Below, piece after piece: positions 1-8,093 of a stretch of DNA of 64,000 nucleotides (positions are counted from its first letter, which is position 1; each line of letters begins with the position of its first letter). The position numbers and the translations under genes are program-made. Below the pieces are notes generated by a model. The model made no database searches. It saw nothing but the letters and a program-made list of their open reading frames with translations, and was not told the DNA's origin. Source of the stretch: Mollicutes bacterium (GTDB taxonomy: Bacteria; Bacillota_I; Bacilli_A; Izemoplasmatales; Izemoplasmataceae); assembly GCA_003553945.1 (NCBI GenBank), contig PWEL01000038.1:1-64000 (forward strand), in the 5' to 3' direction.

Positions 1-2
1 GC

Positions 3-383
3 GCCCTGATGATCCGCGGGAAGGCCGATTACATCGAAAGGCACTGGGGCGCCATCCAGAATCAGAAAGACCCCCGCTTCACAGGCTGCAGCATGGAGAG
101 TCTCATATCCCATGTCTTCGCTTATCCCTTCACCGACCGTCCCAAGGGATACAGCCGCCCAATGATGAAAAAGCTTCTCTCGCTCCGCCTTCTCGAGGCC
201 AACGGCGAAGACCTCCGTGAACTCTATCTCCGCCGCTACAAGGAAGAAAGACCCGTCACAGACACTATTCCGACGATCGCCGAAGCGACCAAAGATCAGC
301 CTTCCCCGCCGGGAGAACACTGGATGCGTGATCTATTCAAGAACATCAACCACGGCGGGACCCCGGTCCTTGATTTAGTATGA
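3..383 (+). CDS. ISLre2/UPF0236-like transposase, C-terminal part
   Basis: The reading frame is open to the left edge, so only the C-terminal ~127 residues are present; the first ATG in the window (position 9) is internal. The stretch RGKADYIERHWG, then NQKDPRFTGCSMES, a histidine (ISHVFAYPF) and RPKGYS match, from memory, the conserved C-terminal block of ISLre2-family (UPF0236) DDE transposases, which move DNA by cut and paste or copy and paste. The conserved acidic residues of the catalytic core lie outside the window except possibly glutamate in this block. A hairpin followed by TTTTG at 652-675 may end its transcript. It could equally be a degenerate remnant; the intact state cannot be judged here. 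Confidence 0.6.
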   Translation, partial: ALMIRGKADYIERHWGAIQNQKDPRFTGCSMESLISHVFAYPFTDRPKGYSRPMMKKLLSLRLLEANGEDLRELYLRRYKEERPVTDTIPTIAEATKDQPSPPGEHWMRDLFKNINHGGTPVLDLV

Positions 384-651
384 CTGGAGACGCTTCATTA
401 TATCAGACATTTTCCAATAAGATTTGACACTAGGATGACCTGGTTTATGGTATCCGAATCCTTTGCGCAATACACGAAACACCGTATAAAGATCTCTGAG
501 AAAATTTTGTGGTCTTGGTGGGGCTTGGGGGTACCGTACTCTACACGCGTCGGGTTTCTCTCAGAAACGCGTGATAAGGCCGTTTTGCATTTTTCAAAGG
601 TGCATTTTACAACGGATGGCACGTGTGTAATTTTGGGATTTTTAACCATTT
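384..651. other. Gene-free stretch after the transposase
   Basis: No convincing coding frame on either strand; the open frames here lack ribosome sites and family-like sequence. The stretch is lower in GC than the flanking genes and may contain the right end of the ISLre2-like element, but I could not pick out a terminal inverted repeat because the left end is outside the window. Confidence 0.3.
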
Positions 652-675
652 CCCCTGTTGCGACAGGGGTTTTGA
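652..675 (+). terminator. Hairpin, likely terminator of the transposase gene
   Basis: Perfect 7-bp stem CCCCTGT/ACAGGGG with a TGCG loop, followed by TTTTG. It reads in the direction of the transposase gene, about 270 bases after its stop. The T tract is short, so termination may be weak. Confidence 0.4.
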
Positions 676-724
676 GAAAAAACCGCACTTTTCAAGAGCG
701 GATTTTATCGAATTTCAGGCGATA

Positions 725-774
725 TAAAAAAACGGAAATCCTTGCACGGCTATTCTAAGCCGTCCGGATTTCCG
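725..774 (-). terminator. Terminator of ssrA
   Basis: On the minus strand a long stem (CGGAAATCC pairing with GGATTTCCG, plus an inner ACGGCT/AGCCGT stem) is followed directly by a run of eight T. It lies 15 bases beyond the tmRNA 3' end and points the same way. Confidence 0.8.
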
Positions 775-789
775 TGATTAGGGCAGACT

Positions 790-1136
790 TGGTGGAGCTG
801 AGGGGATTTGAACCCCTGTCCAGAGTAGCTGCTACCCAACCTTCTACATGCTTAGTCTGTTGTTTTGTCTGACCCGACCCCCGACAACAAACAAGCGGAG
901 GAAGGGCGAGCCCGATCTTTTCATGGAACCCGCCGGGCCGGCCGGTCCCAAAAAGCCTGCTAAACTGTCTGCGACACACGGACTGCAGGCCGTCCGTATG
1001 CGCAGTCGCGCCTATTTCCTAGGCGGCGAGAGCTGGTTGTTCTTGATTTCCGGTTATTATACCGAACGTTTTTACTTGCGCTACCAAGGCATGCTAGTCG
1101 AGCGCTCACTACCCTGTCGAATCCAATAACAGCCCC
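790..1136 (-). ncRNA. ssrA: tmRNA (transfer-messenger RNA)
   Basis: Transfer-messenger RNA frees ribosomes stalled on broken messages and tags the nascent protein for proteolysis, working with SmpB. The 5' end GGGGCTG pairs with CAGCTCC just before an encoded 3' ACCA, giving the alanyl acceptor stem; the 5' part shows the conserved GGATTCGACAGGG and the 3' part a T-arm with GGTTCAAATCC. The internal reading frame ends in Ala-Leu-Ala-Ala-stop. It lies immediately downstream of smpB, with its own extended -10 promoter and a strong terminator, so it is probably transcribed alone and trimmed by RNase P and other nucleases. Confidence 0.95.
1019..1051 (-). other. tmRNA tag reading frame
   Basis: Reading back from the TAG stop gives ...Asn-Gln-Glu-Gln-Pro-Ala-Leu-Ala-Ala. 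If the resume codon is GGA at 1051-1049, the tag is GNQEQPALAA (10 residues). The ALAA end is the known signal for ClpXP-type proteases. The resume codon is inferred by analogy with other tmRNAs, where a short A-rich stretch precedes it; the frame and stop are certain. Confidence 0.6.
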
Positions 1137-1148
1137 ATGTCCATATAT

Positions 1149-1176
1149 ATTATAACATATTCCCCAGGCTTTACAA
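1149..1176 (-). promoter_or_regulatory. Promoter of ssrA
   Basis: TTGTAA (-35), 16 bases, TATAAT (-10) with an upstream TG (TGTTATAAT). The -10 box ends 12 bases before the mature tmRNA 5' end. Confidence 0.75.
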
Positions 1177-1205
1177 ATTCGGTAACTCTACGATGGAGAA
1201 AGCGC

Positions 1206-1652
1206 TCATTCATAGTTCTTGAGCGCTTTCTCCATCCTGCGCTTCATATCCTTCTCCTTGAGCTCCCGGCGCTTGTCATGCTTCTTTTTGCCCTTCGCGA
1301 GCGCAATCTCGAGCTTACAGCGGCCTTCCCTGATATAGACGGAGAGGGGCACGATGGTGTAATTGCCCTGCTTGGTCTTGCTGTCGAGGCGGATGATCTC
1401 CTTCTTATGCATGAGGAGCTTGCGCTCGCGGGTCTCATCATGATTGAACTGATTGCCCTGCTTGTATTTGGCGATATGCATGTTGATGACGTAGGCCTCA
1501 TGATTCTTGATGCGCACGTAGCTGTCCTTGATGCTCACGCTTCCGGCGCGCACCGATTTGATCTCCGTCCCCCTAAGCGCGATGCCCGCTTCATACGTGT
1601 CCTCGATTTGATAGAGGTGTCTCGCCTTCTTATTACGGGATACGACATGCAT
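1206..1652 (-). CDS. smpB: SsrA-binding protein SmpB
   Basis: Binds the tRNA-like domain of tmRNA and carries it to stalled ribosomes. About 148 residues, normal for the family. SmpB hallmarks are visible: NKKARHLYQIEDTYEAG near the N-terminus, GTEIKSVRAG, the NPHI-like INMHIAKY, and the lysine/arginine-rich C-terminal tail KGKKKHDKRRELKEKD that enters the mRNA channel. I place the start at the ATG at 1652 because a GGGGGG ribosome site sits 8 bases before it; a GTG nine bases upstream would also keep the frame. It follows rnr with one base between them and precedes ssrA, so rescue RNA, its partner and RNase R are together, the usual Bacillota order. Confidence 0.95.
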   Translation of the reverse strand: MHVVSRNKKARHLYQIEDTYEAGIALRGTEIKSVRAGSVSIKDSYVRIKNHEAYVINMHIAKYKQGNQFNHDETRERKLLMHKKEIIRLDSKTKQGNYTIVPLSVYIREGRCKLEIALAKGKKKHDKRRELKEKDMKRRMEKALKNYE

Positions 1653-1653
1653 C

Positions 1654-3759
1654 TCATTCACCCCCCGCTAGAGTGAAATCGACTTCGCCGTCGAACACAT
1701 TCACGCTGTTCACCTGCACCGCGACATCGTCGCCGATGCGGTAGATCTTGCGCTTGTGTCGGCCGATAAGCATAAGACGGTCCTCGTCGAACACGTAATA
1801 ATCATCGTCGAGCTCGCTGATATGGACAAGTCCTTCGACTGTGTTCGGCAGTGTCACGTAGAGCCCGAAGCCGGTCACACTGGATACATGCCCTTTGAAC
1901 GTCTCGCCGATATAGCCCTGCATGTATTCCGCTTTCTTCATATCGAGCACATCGCGCTCAAGGTTCACAGCGCGCCGCTCGCGCTCGCTCGAATGGTCGG
2001 CGATCCTATCGACGTGCGCATCATAGTAATCGATGAGCGATTCACTCTGGTTGCGCTTGAAGAAATACTCCCTGAGAAGCCGGTGGACGATGAGGTCGGG
2101 ATAGCGACGGATCGGGGAGGTGAAATGGGTGTAATGGTCGAATGCGAGACCGAAATGGCCGATATCCTCGCTCTGATAGATCGCTTTCTGCATCGCGCGG
2201 AGCGTCATCATGTTGATACCCTGTTCGCTGGCGGTGTCCTCGACTTTCTGAAGCAGACGCTGAAGGGCCTGATTGGTGATCGTCTTGCGGCCCTTGACCT
2301 TGAAGCCGAGCGCATTCGCCATGACGAGCAGCTTCTCGAGCTTCTCCTCCTTCGGTGACTCATGCACGCGATAGATGAAGGGAAGGTCCATCCAATAGAC
2401 ATGTTCGGCGACGGTCTTGTTGGCCACGAGCATGAACTCCTCGATGAACCGTTCGCTCTTTCCTCGCGGCTTGAGCCGGACATTCACGGCGCGGCCGCTT
2501 TTATCGAGCGTGACGTCGGTCTCGTCAGTCTCGAAGTGCAGACTCCCCATCTTCGTCCGTCGCTCACGCAGGATGCCTGCGAGTTCCTCCATGGATTCGA
2601 TCATGGAAAGAAGCGCCTGCCGTTTCGCCTTCAAAGCTTCATCGCCATCGAGGATCGCGTTCACCTCTTCATAGGTGAGACGCCCTTTCGAGCGGATGTA
2701 GCTCGGATAGATCTCGTGCGAGACCACGCGGCCGTCGAAATCGATAATCATATCGCAGCTCAGCGTGAGGCGGAGGACATCGGGCATGAGCGAGCATATG
2801 TTGTTGCTGAGGGCTTCCGGAAGCATCGGGATTACACGGTCGACGAGATAGATGCTCGTACCGCGTTCATAAGCCTCTTCATCGAGCGGGTTTCCTGCGC
2901 GCACATAGTGAGAGACATCGGCGATGTGCACACCGAGATAGTAGCCGTCCTCGCGGCGTTCGACCTCGACGGCATCGTCGAAGTCCTTCGCATCCTCGCC
3001 GTCTATGGTCACGATCTGGCGGTCGGTGAGGTCGCGGCGCCCTTCAAGCGCGCCGCGCTGAACCTGCTGGTGCTTCTTCGCTTCAGCGAGGACCTCCTCG
3101 GGGAAATCGGGGTCGATATCATACGTCAGGATCTTGCTGTAGATGTCGACGCCGGGTTCGTTCATATTGCCGATGACGCGGGAGACCTTGCAGATCATGC
3201 GCCCGTCCTTGTCGGAATAGTTGATGATCTTCGCACGGACCTTGTCATGCTCCTGAGCGCCATTAAGATGGGTCTTTGGTATGAGGATGTCGTTGTTGAT
3301 GGACTTATTGTCGCTCTTTAGATGATGACGCTTGCCTCTTTTGATGACAGTGCCGATCAGATGGGTGTGATAGCGTTCAAGGATACGGACGATGTCGCCT
3401 TCCTTCTTGAACCCCTTGGGACTTTTCTGTATATGGACGAGGACACGGTCCCCATCCATCGCATCCTGAAGGTGACGCGGCGGGATATAGATATCATCGG
3501 CCTCTCCCTCCACGAGCAAAAAGGCGAACCCCTTCGCCTTGACATCGAGCGTGCCTGCGACATAGTCCGTGTATTCAATCAGTGTATATTCGTTGCGTGT
3601 GTTCGGCATGATCAAAGCTTCCGCTTCCAGCGCATTCACAGTCTTCGCAAGCGTCTTGTACGCATCGGCGCTCTCGATATCGAGCGCCTTCGACAGTGCA
3701 TGGACGGAATACTTCCTGCCCTTCTCAGCCTTTAGAAAATCCAGAATCCTCTCTCTCAT
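1654..3759 (-). CDS. rnr: Ribonuclease R
   Basis: Processive 3'-5' exoribonuclease that degrades structured RNA, including messages released by trans-translation. 701 residues with the full domain order: N-terminal winged-helix domain (about 1-70), cold-shock domains (about 70-230), the RNB catalytic domain (about 240-575, with DGEDAKDFDDAVEVE carrying the metal-binding aspartates and FTSPIRRYPDL) and a C-terminal S1 domain (about 615-695, FKGHVSSVTGFGLYVTL). It lacks the long lysine-rich tail of the E. coli enzyme. The start has AAGGAGG 6 bases upstream. A terminator separates it from secG, so rnr may have its own start of transcription or depend on readthrough; smpB follows directly. Confidence 0.95.
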   Translation of the reverse strand: MRERILDFLKAEKGRKYSVHALSKALDIESADAYKTLAKTVNALEAEALIMPNTRNEYTLIEYTDYVAGTLDVKAKGFAFLLVEGEADDIYIPPRHLQDAMDGDRVLVHIQKSPKGFKKEGDIVRILERYHTHLIGTVIKRGKRHHLKSDNKSINNDILIPKTHLNGAQEHDKVRAKIINYSDKDGRMICKVSRVIGNMNEPGVDIYSKILTYDIDPDFPEEVLAEAKKHQQVQRGALEGRRDLTDRQIVTIDGEDAKDFDDAVEVERREDGYYLGVHIADVSHYVRAGNPLDEEAYERGTSIYLVDRVIPMLPEALSNNICSLMPDVLRLTLSCDMIIDFDGRVVSHEIYPSYIRSKGRLTYEEVNAILDGDEALKAKRQALLSMIESMEELAGILRERRTKMGSLHFETDETDVTLDKSGRAVNVRLKPRGKSERFIEEFMLVANKTVAEHVYWMDLPFIYRVHESPKEEKLEKLLVMANALGFKVKGRKTITNQALQRLLQKVEDTASEQGINMMTLRAMQKAIYQSEDIGHFGLAFDHYTHFTSPIRRYPDLIVHRLLREYFFKRNQSESLIDYYDAHVDRIADHSSERERRAVNLERDVLDMKKAEYMQGYIGETFKGHVSSVTGFGLYVTLPNTVEGLVHISELDDDYYVFDEDRLMLIGRHKRKIYRIGDDVAVQVNSVNVFDGEVDFTLAGGE

Positions 3760-3777
3760 GATGTGCCTCCTTCAAAG

Positions 3778-3806
3778 AGAAAAAAAGAACACTTTGCAGT
3801 GTTCTT
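3778..3806 (-). terminator. Terminator after secG
   Basis: Perfect 9-bp stem AAGAACACT/AGTGTTCTT with a short loop, followed by TTTTTTT on the minus strand. The upstream arm includes the secG stop codon. It stands between secG and the ribosome site of rnr, so it probably attenuates readthrough into rnr. Confidence 0.8.
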
Positions 3807-4023
3807 AAAGCATCGCGATAATCGCTGTGGCGATGAAGAGTATCGACAGGGTGAGTGTCGCGCGACTCAAGAACAGTTCGAACCCGCGTTCCTTCGAATG
3901 CGAGAACAGTTCGGACTTTTCGCCGCTGAACGCATTGGCAGCGTTGTCCTTTGCGGACTGACCCACCACCAGTGTGATGAGCAGTACGGCGATGATGAGC
4001 AGAATGAAATCGATCAGCGTCAT
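3805..4023 (-). CDS. secG: Preprotein translocase subunit SecG
   Basis: Small membrane subunit of the SecYEG channel, stimulating protein export. 72 residues with two predicted membrane helices (about 3-22 and 51-72) joined by a polar loop, the SecG pattern; the second half ATLTLSILFIATAIIAML is typical. Its place before rnr and smpB is the common Bacillota arrangement and supports the call, since short SecG proteins are hard to recognise on sequence alone. It overlaps the upstream exchanger gene by four bases (ATGA), so the two are translationally coupled. Confidence 0.85.
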   Translation of the reverse strand: MTLIDFILLIIAVLLITLVVGQSAKDNAANAFSGEKSELFSHSKERGFELFLSRATLTLSILFIATAIIAML

Positions 4024-5021
4024 GGTAAACCTCCTAGTGACAAAGCAATATAGACGATATATGTCATGATGACAACCACGCTCGGCAGGGCATAGATGCC
4101 CGTGCGACGAGCGGGTCTTCTTTTCAAAGCAACCACAACCATTATAGAATTAATCAGCCCTAAAATCAAGAGCAACAGGATATTTTCAATATTCCCCACG
4201 GCGTTGAACGCCGCAAACAGATCAGTGTCCACTCTGGCTGCATCGATGATGAAAAGGATGAAAAGGTTGAAAAGATTCGACCCCATGATCGAGCCGACCG
4301 CGACACTGTAGTTCTTCAAGCGGATCAGCGTCCAGACGACAGTGAATTCGGGAAGGCTCGTCGCGGCGCCCAGTAGAACCGATCCCGCAAAGGACGCCTC
4401 CCAACCCAGCATCACGCCGACACGGTCCGCGAAAACGGCTAGAAAATAGCTCGCAACCACCACTAAGAGCGCAAAGACCGAAAACAGTGTGACACTTTGC
4501 TTAAGTCCCGTGGAAGTAGTCGAAACGCGCACCGGCACGGCCCTAGGACGCAGGAGATTGTAAAGATAGAGCGCGCCGATGACAAGTGAAAGCAGGCTCA
4601 GGCGCATACCGATGGAGAGAGTGAATGCATCCAGTGCGAATATCTCGGCAGCCGCAAGCGCAAAGGGCACGACCAATATGAGATAAAGACCCACCACAAG
4701 CGTCGCGGCGTGCTTGCGGCCGGCATGGTTGAAAAGCATGTGTTTCACAAACAGTAGATCAATGACAGCCAGTATAAGGAGGTTGAAGAGGTTGCTGCCG
4801 AGGACGTTGCCGAACGCGAGCGCGGGATTATCCAGGCGCACCGTCGATGTCAGGCTCGCCACGAGCTCGGGAAGGCTCGTCATCAAAGCGAGAAAGAAAC
4901 CGCCCAGAAGCGCGGCGGAAAGATTTGTCTTCCTGTCGATGTCATTCATATAGCGGCTGGCGCGATGCGCGCCGGTTACAGTGAGCGCCGCCAGGAATAG
5001 ATACAGTGCGACATCAACCAC
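4020..5021 (-). CDS. Sodium/calcium exchanger family (CaCA) protein
   Basis: Membrane antiporter of the Ca2+/cation superfamily, probably exporting Ca2+ (or a similar cation) for Na+ or H+. About 333 residues and about ten hydrophobic helices. The two inverted alpha repeats that form the ion site are clear: TSLPELVASLTS with GNVLGSNLFNLLIL in the first half, and TSLPEFTVVWTL with GSIMGSNLFNLFIL in the second. I prefer a GTG start at 5021, with GAGG 8 bases upstream; a GTG at 5030 is possible. Direction of transport and exact ions cannot be told. It overlaps secG, an unusual partner for such a transporter. Confidence 0.85.
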   Translation of the reverse strand: MVDVALYLFLAALTVTGAHRASRYMNDIDRKTNLSAALLGGFFLALMTSLPELVASLTSTVRLDNPALAFGNVLGSNLFNLLILAVIDLLFVKHMLFNHAGRKHAATLVVGLYLILVVPFALAAAEIFALDAFTLSIGMRLSLLSLVIGALYLYNLLRPRAVPVRVSTTSTGLKQSVTLFSVFALLVVVASYFLAVFADRVGVMLGWEASFAGSVLLGAATSLPEFTVVWTLIRLKNYSVAVGSIMGSNLFNLFILFIIDAARVDTDLFAAFNAVGNIENILLLLILGLINSIMVVVALKRRPARRTGIYALPSVVVIMTYIVYIALSLGGLP

Positions 5022-5041
5022 ATTTCTCACCTCGTCTCACA

Positions 5042-5085
5042 AGAAAACTGCACCCTTGCTTGGTGGGACCCAAGGGCCGGGTGCA
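5042..5085 (-). terminator. Terminator of the oppBCDF-DUF3899 operon
   Basis: Stem GCACCC/GGGTGC extended by an inner CCTTGG-type pairing, followed by GTTTTCTT on the minus strand. It lies 17 bases beyond the DUF3899 stop. Confidence 0.6.
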
Positions 5086-5102
5086 GAATGGATGTCATGC
5101 TC

Positions 5103-5471
5103 TTACTGCATATGGTTCATATAGGCGAATATGCCGGCGACGACCAGGAGAGCGAGGCTGATAAGTAGTGAGGGAACGCCGATATAACGGCGTTTCTTTT
5201 TCTGTCTCCGGGCCTGGACATAATCGAAATAAGTACTGCGCTGGTCCCTGTAACGGCGCGAGAATATCTTCTTGAAGGTAAAGGTGACGCTCATGAAGAC
5301 ATTCGACGCATTGGTGACCACGACGATGCTTATGAAAAACAGAATGATGCCCGGGAGGAAGAATGCATTCGAGAGCCTTACATACCTGGGGTCGTTCTCA
5401 AACACTCCCGTATAGAGGAAGAAAATGAACACCCCCATGAACAAGACCGCGGTAAGAGCCTCCCGGAACAT
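5103..5471 (-). CDS. DUF3899-like small membrane protein
   Basis: 122 residues with hydrophobic helices at about 5-21, 33-53 and 96-118 and a basic segment between (RQKKKRR). The stretch VRLSNAFFLPGIILFF fits the DUF3899 family as I recall it, found in Mollicutes and other Bacillota; no function is established. The gene starts one base after the oppF stop and is the last gene before a terminator, so it is transcribed with the oligopeptide transporter. An accessory role in peptide uptake is possible but only suggested by position. Confidence 0.6.
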   Translation of the reverse strand: MFREALTAVLFMGVFIFFLYTGVFENDPRYVRLSNAFFLPGIILFFISIVVVTNASNVFMSVTFTFKKIFSRRYRDQRSTYFDYVQARRQKKKRRYIGVPSLLISLALLVVAGIFAYMNHMQ

Positions 5472-5472
5472 G

Positions 5473-6639
5473 CTACTTCAGTCTCCGTTTGTATTCTTCT
5501 AATTCCGCCTGATTCGCATGGACGAAGTGCCCTTCCTTGATCTCATGCAGGGTGGGCTTGTCATCTTCATAATCATGAACCGTGGGATCATATGCGATCC
5601 TCTTGCGCTTGCGCTCTGTAATCGGGTCGGGGGAGGGGACAGCCGAAAGCAGGGAACGCGTATATGGATGCAAGGGATTCTTGAACAGTTCGCGCTTGGG
5701 GGCGAGTTCGACCATAGTGCCGAAATACATCACGCCGATCTTGTCGGAGAAATACTTGATGACCGAGAGGTCGTGCGCGATGAACATCAACGTCAAGCCG
5801 AGTTCATGCCTGAGGTCGTCAAGCAGATTGATGACCTGCGCCTGAATCGAGACATCCAGCGCGCTGACAGGCTCATCGGCGATGATGAACTCAGGAGAGA
5901 CAACGAGTGCGCGGGCGACACCGATGCGCTGCCGCTGCCCTCCGCTGAATTCGTGAGGATAACGTTCGGCGTGCTCAGTCTGAAGTCCTACAGTATCCAG
6001 GACATCGTGGACCTTCTTCTTGATCACCTTTTCATCTTTTTCACCGGCGATGCGCAGTCCTTCAGCTATAATCTCCTTGACTGTCATACGCGGATTCAAA
6101 GAAGCGATCGGGTCCTGGAAAATCATCTGCATACGGCGCATGAGGTCTTCGTTCTTTCTATTCTGATCGTCCTTGCGCGCCTGAATCTCTTTTTTCGCCT
6201 CGGCGATTGTCTTTTCCTTCTCTTCATCCAACGCTTGAAGCTTCTCTTCGTATTCCTTCTTGATGCGGTCCTTCTCCCTGGTGCTCTGTGCATTGGAGAG
6301 CTCTTGTTTGCGGTCCTTGCGCAATTGACGCTTGTCCTTGAAAGTATCAATGCGCGCACGTCTGATCGTCCGCTTCAGAGACTGTACACCGGCAGCGATG
6401 CGTGTCCCTTTGAAATAGATCTCGCCATCTGTCGGCTCATGCAGTCTGATGATAGTACGACCCGTCGTCGTCTTGCCACACCCGGACTCACCGACGAGGC
6501 CGAACACTTCACCTTCGTAGATATTAAAACTTATATCGTCGACCGCCTTGATAACAAGCTTGTTCCGGCCGATGCCGCTTGTAAAATAGGTCTTGAGGTT
6601 ATTGACGCTGAGAATCGGTTCCTGCTCCGTTTTAGCCAT
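5473..6639 (-). CDS. oppF: Oligopeptide ABC transporter ATPase OppF
   Basis: One of two nucleotide-binding subunits powering peptide import through OppB/OppC. Walker [10 protein letters not shown] (about 52-60), Q-loop [13 protein letters not shown], signature [10 protein letters not shown], Walker [17 protein letters not shown] and the C-terminal oligopeptide-transporter extension ([12 protein letters not shown]) are all present. 388 residues is longer than the usual ~310-330: between Walker A and the Q-loop (about residues 85-165) lies a highly charged, helix-prone insertion of Lys, Glu, Arg and Gln, probably a coiled coil. The start overlaps the oppD stop by one base. Confidence 0.95.
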   Translation of the reverse strand: MAKTEQEPILSVNNLKTYFTSGIGRNKLVIKAVDDISFNIYEGEVFGLVGESGCGKTTTGRTIIRLHEPTDGEIYFKGTRIAAGVQSLKRTIRRARIDTFKDKRQLRKDRKQELSNAQSTREKDRIKKEYEEKLQALDEEKEKTIAEAKKEIQARKDDQNRKNEDLMRRMQMIFQDPIASLNPRMTVKEIIAEGLRIAGEKDEKVIKKKVHDVLDTVGLQTEHAERYPHEFSGGQRQRIGVARALVVSPEFIIADEPVSALDVSIQAQVINLLDDLRHELGLTLMFIAHDLSVIKYFSDKIGVMYFGTMVELAPKRELFKNPLHPYTRSLLSAVPSPDPITERKRKRIAYDPTVHDYEDDKPTLHEIKEGHFVHANQAELEEYKRRLK

Positions 6640-8093
6640 CAGTCATTCACCTCTTCGTGTTCCCTTTTAGCTCTGGCGATACGTTCTTGAAGGATTTCAG
6701 GTTTTTCAACTTCAGGTGCATCTTCATGCAATAGCCACGTAGCGGCGTAATGTGTGTCGCTTACTTTGAAGAACGGTGGCTGTTTCTTGAAATCGATGTT
6801 GAGCGCATAACGGTTACGGTCGGCGAACGCATCACCTTCCGGAGGGTTCAGCATGTCCGGCGGCGTTCCCGGAATCGATACAAGGCGTTCCTCGGATTCA
6901 AGGTCGGGCATCGAGGAGAGCAGTGCCCAAGTATAAGGGTGCTGTGGATTATAGAAGATCTCGTCGGCGCCGCCGATCTCGACGATCTTACCCGCATACA
7001 TGACTGCGATGCGGTCGGCCATGTGGGCGACGACGCCGAGGTCATGGGTGATGAAGATGACAGAGAGCGAGCGCTCCTGCTTGAGGCGTTTGATAAGATC
7101 GAGAATCTGCGCCTGGATGGTGACGTCGAGCGCAGTCGTAGGTTCATCGCAGATCAGAAGGTCAGGGTCGGCGGTCAGGGCGATGGCGATGACGATACGC
7201 TGGCGCATGCCGCCGGAAAACTGGAAGGGGTACTGGCGCATGCGGCGTTCCGGATTAGGGATACCGACTTCACGCATAACCTCAGCCGCTCTTTCACGGG
7301 CTTCTTTCTTGGTCACTTTCTTAAAGCGCCGCATTTTTTCCTTACGTGCTTCAATCTGTTGCTTGTATGTCTTCTTGGACTCTTCATCTGTCGCGGATTT
7401 AAGCTTGGCCTGGAGATTCTCTATATCCTTCTTGGCAGCCGCCTTTTCATCCTTCCATTCCTGGTTGAGCTGCGCCTTTGCTTCCTTCTTGCGGTCGCGA
7501 TAGGCCTTTTTCGCATTCTTGAGCTCCTGTTTCGCTTTCTGCTTCTTCTGCTTGTACTTGTCGTCGATCGACTGCAGCTGATCACTCTTGCCTTCTTCTT
7601 TCAAGGCCTTCTTCTCTTCGCGCTTTTCTTTGGATAGAGCTTTCTTGGCAGCCTTTGCATCATGGATACGGGTCCTATAGCGGTGGACCATACGCTTATA
7701 ACGGCGTTTGAGATGCTTGCCATTGATGATGACCGCTTCCGTGATCTGCTTTTCAATGCGCATGATGGGATTCAGACTGGACATAGGGTCCTGAAAGATC
7801 ATCCCGATCTTATTGCCGCGGATGCGGTGGAAATCCTCTTCGGAAATCTGTGTGAGATCCTGTCCGTCGTAGATGATTTTACCCTGGTTGATTTCCCCGT
7901 TTCCGGCGAGAATGCCCATGATTGCACGGTTGGTCACAGACTTGCCTGAACCGGACTCACCGACAATCGCAAGTGTCTCGCCTTCCTCGAGTTCGAAATC
8001 CACACCGCGCACAGCCTTGACTTTGCCTTTGGTCGTGCGGAAGGAGATATGTAGATCTTCGACAATCAGTTTCTTTTCTTTTTCTTCAGCCAT
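6639..8093 (-). CDS. oppD: Oligopeptide ABC transporter ATPase OppD
   Basis: Partner ATPase of OppF. Walker A GESGSGKS (about 45-52), Q-loop [11 protein letters not shown], signature FSGGMRQR, Walker [17 protein letters not shown], switch histidine FITHDLG and the C-terminal [12 protein letters not shown] motif. 484 residues against about 330-360 normally: the extra length is a 140-residue, Lys/Glu/Ala-rich helical insertion (about 125-265) between the Q-loop and the signature motif, a different place from the OppF insertion. Similar insertions occur, from memory, in Mollicutes Opp ATPases. Overlaps oppC and oppF by one base each. Confidence 0.95.
   Translation of the reverse strand: MAEEKEKKLIVEDLHISFRTTKGKVKAVRGVDFELEEGETLAIVGESGSGKSVTNRAIMGILAGNGEINQGKIIYDGQDLTQISEEDFHRIRGNKIGMIFQDPMSSLNPIMRIEKQITEAVIINGKHLKRRYKRMVHRYRTRIHDAKAAKKALSKEKREEKKALKEEGKSDQLQSIDDKYKQKKQKAKQELKNAKKAYRDRKKEAKAQLNQEWKDEKAAAKKDIENLQAKLKSATDEESKKTYKQQIEARKEKMRRFKKVTKKEARERAAEVMREVGIPNPERRMRQYPFQFSGGMRQRIVIAIALTADPDLLICDEPTTALDVTIQAQILDLIKRLKQERSLSVIFITHDLGVVAHMADRIAVMYAGKIVEIGGADEIFYNPQHPYTWALLSSMPDLESEERLVSIPGTPPDMLNPPEGDAFADRNRYALNIDFKKQPPFFKVSDTHYAATWLLHEDAPEVEKPEILQERIARAKREHEEVND

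Noticed and set aside
435..758. Small frames between the transposase and tmRNA
   Set aside because: No ribosome sites, no recognisable products, and they run into the ssrA terminator hairpin.
848..1129. Coding frames within the ssrA region
   Set aside because: The region is fully explained by tmRNA, with acceptor stem, tag frame and T-arm in place.
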